A stretch of 7,224 bases of DNA from positions 1-7,224 of the forward strand of contig JALVFB010000371.1 in NCBI GenBank assembly GCA_027030295.1. The letters are read 5' to 3'. The notes beneath the pieces are model-generated. The model was not told the DNA's origin. It did no database searches and saw only the letters and a program-made list of their open reading frames with translations. Position numbers and translations under genes: made by a program. The DNA is from Hyphomicrobiales bacterium. GTDB taxonomy: Bacteria > Pseudomonadota > Alphaproteobacteria > Rhizobiales > Aestuariivirgaceae. Below are positions 1 to 7,224 of the stretch, piece by piece (the first letter of the stretch is position 1; each line of letters starts with the position of its first letter).

Positions 1-42
1 ACCGGCAGTTTGCGGCGCAAATCCCAACGATCGGTTAACGCA

Positions 43-70
43 TTGCCCCGCCGCCCCGCGGGCCGTATAA
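43..70 (+). promoter_or_regulatory. weak promoter candidate upstream of ubiE
   Basis: A TTGCCC hexamer at 43-48 and GTATAA at 65-70 are separated by 16 bases and resemble sigma-70 type -35 and -10 boxes. The AT-rich GTATAAG stands out in a very GC-rich stretch. It would place a transcript start in the high 70s, just ahead of the ubiE ribosome binding site. The rest of 1-93 shows no other gene or repeat. The match is only approximate and is inferred by eye. Confidence 0.3.
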
Positions 71-81
71 GCACGGGAAAC

Positions 82-87
82 AGGGAG
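82..87 (+). promoter_or_regulatory. ubiE ribosome binding site
   Basis: AGGGAG lies six bases before the ATG at 94. It is a good Shine-Dalgarno match at normal spacing and decides the ubiE start. It favours the ATG at 94 over the in-frame TTG at 10, which would add 28 arginine-rich residues unlike the family's N-terminus. Confidence 0.7.
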
Positions 88-93
88 CGCGAC

Positions 94-879
94 ATGGCTT
101 CGAACACGACAGACGATCCTGCGGGAAGCGGGCGGCGCACGCTTTCCTTCGGCTTCCGTGAAGTGGCGGAGGAAGAGAAGCAGCACCTGGTGAACGAGGT
201 GTTCTCGCAGGTGGCGCGGCGCTATGACGAGATGAACGATCTCATGTCCGCCGGGCTGCACCGGCTGTGGAAAGATGACTTCGTGGCCGCGCTGCACGTG
301 CCGAAGACCACGCCCTTTCACGTGCTGGACGTGGCCGGCGGCACCGGTGATGTCGCCTTTCGCATCATCCGCGCCGGCGGGTTGAAGACGCGGGTGACGC
401 TGGCCGACATTTCCTTCGACATGCTGCGCGAAGGCAGGCGGCGGGCGCGGGAAGAGAGCAATCCGGCGCAGCTTGCCTTCGTTACCGGCAACGCCGAGGC
501 CCTGCCCTTTCCCGACAACACCTTCGATGCCTGCACCATCGCCTTTGGCATTCGCAACGTGCCGCACATCGAGGTGGCGCTGCGCGAGATGCATCGGGTG
601 CTGAAACCGGGCGGGAAGTTTCAGTGCCTGGAGTTTTCGCAGCTTGCCGTGCCGGCGTTGCAGCCGCTGTATGACGCCTATTCCTTCACCGTCATTCCGG
701 CGGTGGGCAGGGAGGTCACCGGCGATGGCGGACCATACCGCTACCTGGTGGAGAGCATCCGGCGCTTTCCGAATCAGGAAACCTTCCTGTCCATGATCCG
801 CTCCGCCGGGTTCGAGCGCGCGGGCTATCGCAACATGACCGCCGGCGTGGTGGCCATGCATTGGGGCTGGAAGATCTGA
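94..879 (+). CDS. ubiE: Ubiquinone/menaquinone biosynthesis C-methyltransferase UbiE
   Basis: This is a 261-residue class I S-adenosylmethionine methyltransferase of the UbiE/COQ5 family. Members methylate the ring carbon of the demethylated quinol precursor in ubiquinone synthesis, and of demethylmenaquinol where menaquinone is made. Visible signatures: VFSQVARRYDEMNDLMS (about 37-52), followed by the HRLWK segment; the SAM-binding motif I VLDVAGGTGD (77-86); the acidic LADIS loop (103-107); NAEALPFPDNTFD (133-145); RVLKPGGKF (168-176); and the C-terminal signature PYRYLVESIRRFPNQE (about 214-229), with GVVAMHWGWK at the end. The length is normal and the protein looks complete and soluble. 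pyrF follows 62 bases downstream on the same strand, but no functional link is evident. A ubiB neighbour, frequent beside ubiE in alphaproteobacteria, is not present on the right side; the left side lies outside the window. The family call is very secure; which quinone is made cannot be told from the sequence. Confidence 0.97.
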   Translation: MASNTTDDPAGSGRRTLSFGFREVAEEEKQHLVNEVFSQVARRYDEMNDLMSAGLHRLWKDDFVAALHVPKTTPFHVLDVAGGTGDVAFRIIRAGGLKTRVTLADISFDMLREGRRRAREESNPAQLAFVTGNAEALPFPDNTFDACTIAFGIRNVPHIEVALREMHRVLKPGGKFQCLEFSQLAVPALQPLYDAYSFTVIPAVGREVTGDGGPYRYLVESIRRFPNQETFLSMIRSAGFERAGYRNMTAGVVAMHWGWKI

Positions 880-911
880 TGGGCGCAGGCGGCCGTTGCC
901 GGCGCGTGCTA

Positions 912-927
912 CCCTGTGCGCACAGGG
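912..927. repeat. 16-bp perfect palindrome overlapping the pyrF ribosome binding site
   Basis: The sequence CCCTGTGC followed directly by GCACAGGG is a perfect 8+8 palindrome in the ubiE-pyrF gap. Its right half contains AGGG, part of the AGGGGA at 924-929 that is the only plausible Shine-Dalgarno for pyrF. In RNA, a hairpin here (stem about 6 bp after allowing a loop) would occlude that site; in DNA, the dyad could be an operator. There is no T-run after it, so it is not a standard terminator. The sequence is seen directly; the function is inferred. Confidence 0.6.
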
Positions 928-929
928 GA
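924..929 (+). promoter_or_regulatory. pyrF ribosome binding site (long spacing)
   Basis: AGGGGA precedes the pyrF ATG at 942 by 12 bases, longer than the usual 5-9. It overlaps the right arm of the 912-927 palindrome. No better site lies closer to the ATG. Confidence 0.5.
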
Positions 930-941
930 TGATTCGCGATC

Positions 942-1658
942 ATGAGCAACAGCGCACAGCATCGCGCGCGCATCTGCGTGGCGCTGGACATGGCGGACGC
1001 GGCAGCCGCCGCCGATCTGGCGCGGCGGCTGCATGGCGTGGTGGACATGGTCAAGGTGGGCATGGAGCTGTTCTATGCCGCGGGGGCTGAGGGCTACGCG
1101 AAAGTGGCGCAAGCCGGGCTGCCCGTCTTCCTCGATCTGAAACTGCACGACATTCCGAACACGGTGGCGCGGGGGCTGACCTCTCTGCTGGCGCTTTCGC
1201 CGCCGCCGGCGATTCTCAATGTGCATGCCTCCGGCGGCCCGGCCATGCTGCGCGCCGCGGCGCAAGCCGTTGACGGGCGGGCGAAGCTGGTGGCGGTGAC
1301 GGTGCTCACCGCGCTTTCGGGTGACGATCTGGCCGCCATCGGCCTTGCCGGCCCGCCGCATGACGCGGTGTTGCGGCTGGCTGCACTGGCCAGGGAAAGC
1401 GGACTGGACGGCGTGGTGTGCTCGCCGGAAGAAGTGGCGGCCATCCGCGCCGCGCTGGGCGATGATTTCCTCACCATCGTGCCCGGCATCCGCCCCGCCG
1501 GCGCGGGGCTGAACGACCAGAAGCGCGCCGCCACGCCCAAGGCCGCGCAGGCCGCGGGCGCGGACATCCTGGTCATCGGCAGGCCCATCACGCAAGCGCC
1601 CGACCCGGTGGCGGCGGCCATGGAAATCCGCACCGCGCTGGAGCAATCATCTGCTTGA
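942..1658 (+). CDS. pyrF: Orotidine 5'-phosphate decarboxylase
   Basis: This 238-residue TIM-barrel enzyme converts orotidine monophosphate to UMP, the last step of de novo pyrimidine synthesis in the cytoplasm. The N-terminal strand ICVALD (11-16) and VKVGMELF (38-45) lead to the catalytic motif FLDLKLHDIPNTV (63-75), with the D-x-K-x-x-D residues at D65, K67 and D70. Later come TVLTALSGDDL, the GVVCSPEE loop, IVPGIRPAG, NDQKR and the phosphate-binding end ADILVIGRPIT near the C-terminus. All expected catalytic and phosphate-gripping segments are present, and the length matches the short bacterial (group I) form. The ATG at 942 is chosen because the family begins about 10 residues before the first strand. 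The stop nearly touches the recF start, which suggests co-transcription with recF. Confidence 0.97.
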   Translation: MSNSAQHRARICVALDMADAAAAADLARRLHGVVDMVKVGMELFYAAGAEGYAKVAQAGLPVFLDLKLHDIPNTVARGLTSLLALSPPPAILNVHASGGPAMLRAAAQAVDGRAKLVAVTVLTALSGDDLAAIGLAGPPHDAVLRLAALARESGLDGVVCSPEEVAAIRAALGDDFLTIVPGIRPAGAGLNDQKRAATPKAAQAAGADILVIGRPITQAPDPVAAAMEIRTALEQSSA

Positions 1659-1682
1659 AAATGCAGCATAAAAACACAATAT
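1654..1682 (+). promoter_or_regulatory. possible promoter at the pyrF-recF junction
   Basis: CTTGAA (1654-1659), a 17-base spacer, then CAATAT (1677-1682) resembles the alphaproteobacterial housekeeping pattern CTTGAC-N17-CTATAT with two mismatches. It sits in a strikingly AT-rich patch (about 1655-1690) inside otherwise GC-rich DNA. If used, transcription would start near 1689, which is after the recF ATG at 1661. It would then imply a downstream GTG start for recF, or serve a different transcript. It is seen by eye only. Confidence 0.35.
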
Positions 1683-2878
1683 CGGACACAAGTGACGCGC
1701 CCTGGCAGGTGGCGCTGCCGCGGCTTGCCGTGCGGCGGCTGACGCTGACCAATTTCCGCAACCACGCGACCACCCGCATCGAGGGCATCGAAGCGCCCCT
1801 GGTGGCGCTGACCGGCCCCAACGGCGCGGGCAAGACCAACGTGCTGGAGGCGCTCTCCCTGCTCGCGCCGGGGCGGGGCCTGCGGCGCGCGGCCTTCGCC
1901 GACATGGCGAGCATCAGCGCGCCGGAGCAGTGGGCGGCGGCCTTCTCGCTTGCCGGCCTCGCGGGCGCGGTGGACGTCGGCATGGCCTGGCGCGCGTCTC
2001 CGCGCGCGGCCAACGACGAAGCGGCGGACAGCCCCGGCAGCCGCACGCTGAAGATCGACGGCAAGCAGGCGCGCTCGGCGCGCGATCTGGCGCGGCATGT
2101 GCGGCTGGCGTGGCTGACGCCGGCCATGGACGGGCTGTTCACCGGCCCGGCTTCCGACCGGCGGCGGTTCATCGACCGCCTGACGCTGGCGGTGGATCCG
2201 GAGCATGCCGGGCGCATCAGCACGCTGGAGAAGCTGTTGCGCCAGCGCAACCGGCTGCTGGAACGGCACCGCGCGCAGGGCGCGTGGCTGGGCGCCATCG
2301 AGGCGCAGCTGGCCGGGGTGGCGGTGGCGGTGGCGGCGGCGCGGCTGATGACGGTGCAGGCCATCGCCGGCGGCATGCGTTTGCTGGAGGCGGCGCACGG
2401 CGCCTTTCCGCCGGCGCACCTGGCCATGCAGGGCTGGCTGGAAGAACGGCTGCTGAGCAGCCCGGCGGTGGAGGTGGAAGATGCCTACCGCGCGCATCTC
2501 GCGCATTCACGGACGGAGGACGCCGCGGCCGGGCGCACGCTTGTCGGCGCGCATCGCAGCGACCTCGTGGTGACGCACGCCGAACGGGGCATGCCGGCGA
2601 AACTGTGTTCCACCGGCGAGCAGAAGGCATTGTTGATGGCGCTGGTGCTGGCACACGCGCAAGCGGTGAAAGACGCGCTTGGCGGCGCCGCGCCGATATT
2701 GTTGCTGGACGAGGTGGCGGCGCATCTGGACGCCACGCGGCGCCAGGGGCTGTTCGATGCGTTGCTGGCGCTGGGGGCGCAGGTGTGGATGACCGGCACC
2801 GACGCGGCGATTTTCGCCGATCTTGCGGGCGCGGCGGCATTTTTTGTGATAGAAGACGGTCAGGTTCGGAACGGCTGA
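1661..2878 (+). CDS. recF: DNA replication and repair protein RecF
   Basis: This is an SMC-like ATPase that acts with RecO and RecR to load RecA at single-strand gaps and stalled forks. With the ATG at 1661 it has 405 residues, longer than the roughly 360 of E. coli RecF. The opening RLTLTNFRNH (26-35) is typical, followed by Walker A GPNGAGKT (52-59). The segment WLTPAMDGLFTGPASDRRRF matches the RecF-specific region. The ABC signature appears as TGEQKALLM (318-326), Walker B as PILLLDE (345-351), and the family's near-terminal MTGTD at 377-381. The start is uncertain: ATG 1661 (two bases after the pyrF stop), TTG 1655 (overlapping that stop) and GTG 1709 or 1730 are all in frame. ATG 1661 gives about 20 residues before the conserved domain, AT-rich in codons and unlike the rest. 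No clear Shine-Dalgarno decides it. gyrB lies downstream, as in many bacterial replication clusters. Confidence 0.95.
   Translation: MQHKNTISDTSDAPWQVALPRLAVRRLTLTNFRNHATTRIEGIEAPLVALTGPNGAGKTNVLEALSLLAPGRGLRRAAFADMASISAPEQWAAAFSLAGLAGAVDVGMAWRASPRAANDEAADSPGSRTLKIDGKQARSARDLARHVRLAWLTPAMDGLFTGPASDRRRFIDRLTLAVDPEHAGRISTLEKLLRQRNRLLERHRAQGAWLGAIEAQLAGVAVAVAAARLMTVQAIAGGMRLLEAAHGAFPPAHLAMQGWLEERLLSSPAVEVEDAYRAHLAHSRTEDAAAGRTLVGAHRSDLVVTHAERGMPAKLCSTGEQKALLMALVLAHAQAVKDALGGAAPILLLDEVAAHLDATRRQGLFDALLALGAQVWMTGTDAAIFADLAGAAAFFVIEDGQVRNG
2317..2340. repeat. short GGTGGC tandem repeat inside recF
   Basis: Three exact GGTGGC units (2317-2334) plus a GGCGGC variant encode a Val-Ala-rich run in the RecF coiled arm region. 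It keeps the frame because the unit is six bases. It is a low-complexity patch that could vary in length between strains. Confidence 0.6.
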
Positions 2879-2913
2879 TTCCGTATTTCCGGCCCCGCCT
2901 TCCGGAAGAAAGG

Positions 2914-5498
<2,585 letters not shown>

Positions 5499-5515
5499 AG
5501 CCAGTGGATCACCCA

Positions 5516-5562
5516 CCACCCGCCCTCGCTTGCCCCCAGATTATGAGCGAGGGCCTGGGTGG
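5516..5562. terminator. hairpin between convergent gyrB and pabC, likely bidirectional terminator
   Basis: The arm CCACCC-GCCCTCGCT (5516-5530) pairs with AGCGAGGGC (5546-5554) and GGGTGG (5557-5562), leaving a two-base bulge and a 15-base loop. The stem has 15 pairs and is GC-rich. It lies between the ends of two convergent genes, starting 18 bases after the gyrB stop, where a shared terminator is expected. There is no adjacent T-run on either strand, so any action would not be classic intrinsic termination. The rest of 5499-5606 shows nothing else. Confidence 0.45.
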
Positions 5563-5606
5563 GGGCGCGGGGCGGCTTCACCGGTCAACCATTGCGCAGC
5601 CTGGTA

Positions 5607-6281
5607 TCACTCCACGAGCATGGCCGGGATAAGGCCGCGCACGGAATTGCCGATGAAGAAGCGGCCGGTATGCAGATCGTCCGGGGTGAGCACGGCTTCT
5701 TCGGCCCAGCCCTTGCGCAACAAGGCCGCGCGCAATGTGCCGGGCAGCAGGCCGCAGGACAGCGGCGGCGTCAGCAGCCGACCGCCACGCCGCAGGAAGA
5801 CGTTGGTGAACGCGCCCTCGGTGATCTCGCTGCGCTCGTTCCGCAGTAGGGCTTCGCGCGCGCCGCATTCCCGCGCGTGCTTGAGCGCGGCATCGAACAC
5901 GGCGCGGCGGGTGGTCTTGTGGCGCAGTAAGGCGTCCGTGCCGTCCACCCGTTGCGGCGCGATGACGACCGGCCAAGGCGTGCGCGGGCGTGGGTGGGGC
6001 AGGGGCGTGGCGGTAATGGAAACGACGCCGCCGCGCGCCAGCAGCAAGCGCACGCGGTAGAGCCGGCTCTCGTCGGCATCGAGCGTGCGTAAACACTCCT
6101 TCAGCGCCGCGCGCACCCGCGCCATGTCGCAGGAAAAGTCCAGCGCGGCGGCGGAGCGGCGTAGACGTTCCATGTGCGCCGTCAGCAGGAAGCAGCGCCC
6201 CGAACCGGCGGCGCAGCGCATGGTTTCGATCAGCCGCAGATCGTCGTCGCATCTTCCAGAAAGCGGCTTTTCAGCAGGCAT
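5607..6281 (-). CDS. pabC: Aminodeoxychorismate lyase (PabC), separate frame from pabB
   Basis: This is a PLP-dependent fold-type IV enzyme (224 residues from the ATG at 6281) that splits 4-amino-4-deoxychorismate into p-aminobenzoate and pyruvate for folate synthesis. It opens with DLRLIETMR (14-22), the usual start of the lyase part in fused PabBC proteins. HMERLRRSA (36-44) follows. LLRHKTTRR (118-126) holds the presumed PLP lysine K122. NERSEITEGAFTNVF (148-162), TPPLSCGLLPGTLR (171-184) and GNSVRGLIPA (211-220) complete the family pattern. It is shorter than stand-alone E. coli PabC (about 270) and close to the fused domain. The gene overlaps the 3' end of pabB by 52 bases in the -1 frame relative to pabB. 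A GGGAGGA nine bases before the ATG supports independent, coupled initiation. Residues 1-13 look like out-of-frame pabB sequence, not conserved PabC sequence. Confidence 0.88.
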   Translation of the reverse strand: MPAEKPLSGRCDDDLRLIETMRCAAGSGRCFLLTAHMERLRRSAAALDFSCDMARVRAALKECLRTLDADESRLYRVRLLLARGGVVSITATPLPHPRPRTPWPVVIAPQRVDGTDALLRHKTTRRAVFDAALKHARECGAREALLRNERSEITEGAFTNVFLRRGGRLLTPPLSCGLLPGTLRAALLRKGWAEEAVLTPDDLHTGRFFIGNSVRGLIPAMLVE

Positions 6282-7224
6282 TCCTCGTATTCCTCCCTCG
6301 CGCGGGAATCGGCGACGATGCCCGAGCCTACGCCGCAGCGCCCCGAGCCGTCCGGCGAAAGCTCCAGCGTGCGGATGGCAACCGACAGGCGCGCCTGCGG
6401 CAGGTCGGTCGTTTTGTCCCACCACAGCGCGCCTATGGCCCCGCAATAGATGCCGCGCGGTTCCTTTTCCAGTTCGCGGATGATTTCCATGGCGCGGATT
6501 TTCGGCGCGCCGGTGATGGAGGCGGCGGGAAAGAGCGCGCGCAGCAGCGCTTCGAGTCCGGTGGCCGGGCGCAATTCGCCCGTGACCTCGGAGACCATCT
6601 GGTGCACCGTCGGCCAGCTCCGAATGGCGAACAGGCGCGGCGCGCGCACGCTGCCCATCTGGCAGATGCGGCCGAGGTCGTTGCGCGCCATGTCGGTGAT
6701 CATCAGGTTCTCGGCGCGGTTCTTGGCATCATGGCGCAGGGCCTCGGCCAGCCGGGCGTCGCGCGCAGGATCGGGGTCGCGGCGGATGGTGCCTTTCATG
6801 GGCACAGTGCGGATGGCGTTGCCTTTCACCATGATGAAGGTTTCCGGAGACGCGGAGACGATGGTGAAATCGGCGTCCTGCAGGCAGGCGGCATGCGCCA
6901 CCGGCTGGAGGCGCAGCAGGTGGGCGAGCAGCGCCAGCGGCGCGCCGCGCCAGTGAAGGCGCAGCGGAAAGGTGAAGTTCGCCTGGTAGATGTCGCCGGC
7001 GGCGATGTATGCGTGGATGCGGGCGATGGCGGCGGCGTGCTCCGTGGCGGAAAGAGTGGAGCGGAGGTCTTCCAGCGCGGCGGGCGTTTCGGTCTGCGCC
7101 CGTTCCAGCAGGGCCGACGCTTCTTGCGCGTTCAGCGCTTGCGGCTGGCCGACGAGAAACCACAACAGCGGCAAGCGGCGCTCCTTTGGCAGCAAAGCAC
7201 GCAGGCGCGGTTCGAACAGATAGC
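6230..7224 (-). CDS. pabB: Aminodeoxychorismate synthase component I (PabB), partial at window edge
   Basis: This is the chorismate-binding subunit that, with the glutaminase PabA, makes 4-amino-4-deoxychorismate from chorismate. The frame is open to the right edge (first codons read YLFEPRLRALLP), so the N-terminus lies beyond the window; a TTG at 7195 is in frame but not a convincing start. About 331 C-terminal residues are visible. GDIYQANFTF and SASPETFI are followed by TVPMKGTIRR. The lysine in that motif (codon 6796-6794) marks PabB; anthranilate synthase TrpE has alanine there. Further motifs are NRAENLMITDMARNDLGRI, VHQMVSEV, FPAASITGAPKIRAME, CGAIG, VAIRTLEL and GSGIVADSRAREEYEECLLK. 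The frame stops at 6230, soon after the KSRFL that in PabBC fusions leads straight into the lyase domain. The lyase instead continues in the -1 frame as pabC. No PabA is in the window. Confidence 0.93.
   Translation of the reverse strand, partial: YLFEPRLRALLPKERRLPLLWFLVGQPQALNAQEASALLERAQTETPAALEDLRSTLSATEHAAAIARIHAYIAAGDIYQANFTFPLRLHWRGAPLALLAHLLRLQPVAHAACLQDADFTIVSASPETFIMVKGNAIRTVPMKGTIRRDPDPARDARLAEALRHDAKNRAENLMITDMARNDLGRICQMGSVRAPRLFAIRSWPTVHQMVSEVTGELRPATGLEALLRALFPAASITGAPKIRAMEIIRELEKEPRGIYCGAIGALWWDKTTDLPQARLSVAIRTLELSPDGSGRCGVGSGIVADSRAREEYEECLLKSRFLEDATTICG
6291..6297 (-). promoter_or_regulatory. internal ribosome binding site for pabC
   Basis: On the minus strand, GGGAGGA (6297-6291) lies inside the pabB codons for RAREEY and nine bases before the pabC ATG at 6281. 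It is a strong Shine-Dalgarno match and decides the pabC start. It would let ribosomes start on pabC while pabB is still being read. Confidence 0.6.

Noticed and set aside
909..1646. 245-codon minus-strand frame opposite pyrF
   Set aside because: It is a shadow frame with Arg/His-rich composition, while pyrF has full catalytic motifs on the plus strand.
1094..2506. 470-codon open frame on the minus strand across pyrF and recF
   Set aside because: It spans two clear genes on the other strand, has low-complexity Arg/Ala/Gln composition and shows no family motif.
1930..2913. Plus-strand frame inside recF that continues into the gyrB leader
   Set aside because: The Gly/Arg/Ala-rich composition is that of an out-of-frame shadow of recF. 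Only its last 55 codons, outside recF, were kept as a doubtful small ORF.
6250..6275. Programmed -1 frameshift site joining pabB to pabC
   Set aside because: CTGAAAAGC and GCTTTCTGG are the only slippery-looking runs, and neither fits the X-XXY-YYZ pattern in the pabB frame. No clear downstream stimulatory hairpin was identified, so independent initiation at the ATG at 6281 is simpler.

Overview
The window looks like a core-chromosome segment of a GC-rich bacterium. An alphaproteobacterium is the best guess. This rests on the UbiE, PyrF, RecF and GyrB sequence styles, the roughly two-thirds GC content judged by eye, the Gram-negative type long GyrB, and a PabB/PabC arrangement derived from the fused PabBC family. 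No phage, transposon, CRISPR, tRNA or rRNA signal was seen.

Layout. Positions 1-93 hold the upstream region of ubiE, with a weak promoter candidate. Three co-directional plus-strand genes follow: ubiE (94-879, ubiquinone/menaquinone methyltransferase), pyrF (942-1658, orotidine 5'-phosphate decarboxylase) and recF (about 1661-2878, recombination mediator ATPase). A 199-base gap (2879-3077) comes next, and most of it is filled by two large inverted repeats. gyrB (3078-5498, DNA gyrase subunit B) starts 34 bases after the second repeat. A 108-base gap with a hairpin separates gyrB from a convergent minus-strand pair, pabC (6281-5607) and pabB (partial, entering from the right edge and ending at 6230). 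These two overlap by 52 bases in different frames.

How the genes fit together. recF and gyrB are classic neighbours in the dnaA-dnaN-recF-gyrB replication cluster, but here recF is preceded by ubiE and pyrF, so the cluster has been split or rearranged. ubiE serves respiratory quinone synthesis and pyrF serves UMP synthesis. pabB and pabC act one after the other to make p-aminobenzoate for folate.

The protein-coding content is ordinary housekeeping. The parts worth a second look are the gyrB leader (a 27-nt-arm near-perfect palindrome, a 25-bp stem enclosing two GAA-loop hairpins, and a small ORF whose stop overlaps the gyrB start as ATGA), the apparently split pabBC fusion, and a 16-bp palindrome covering the pyrF ribosome binding site. 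I found no evidence for a new multi-gene system.
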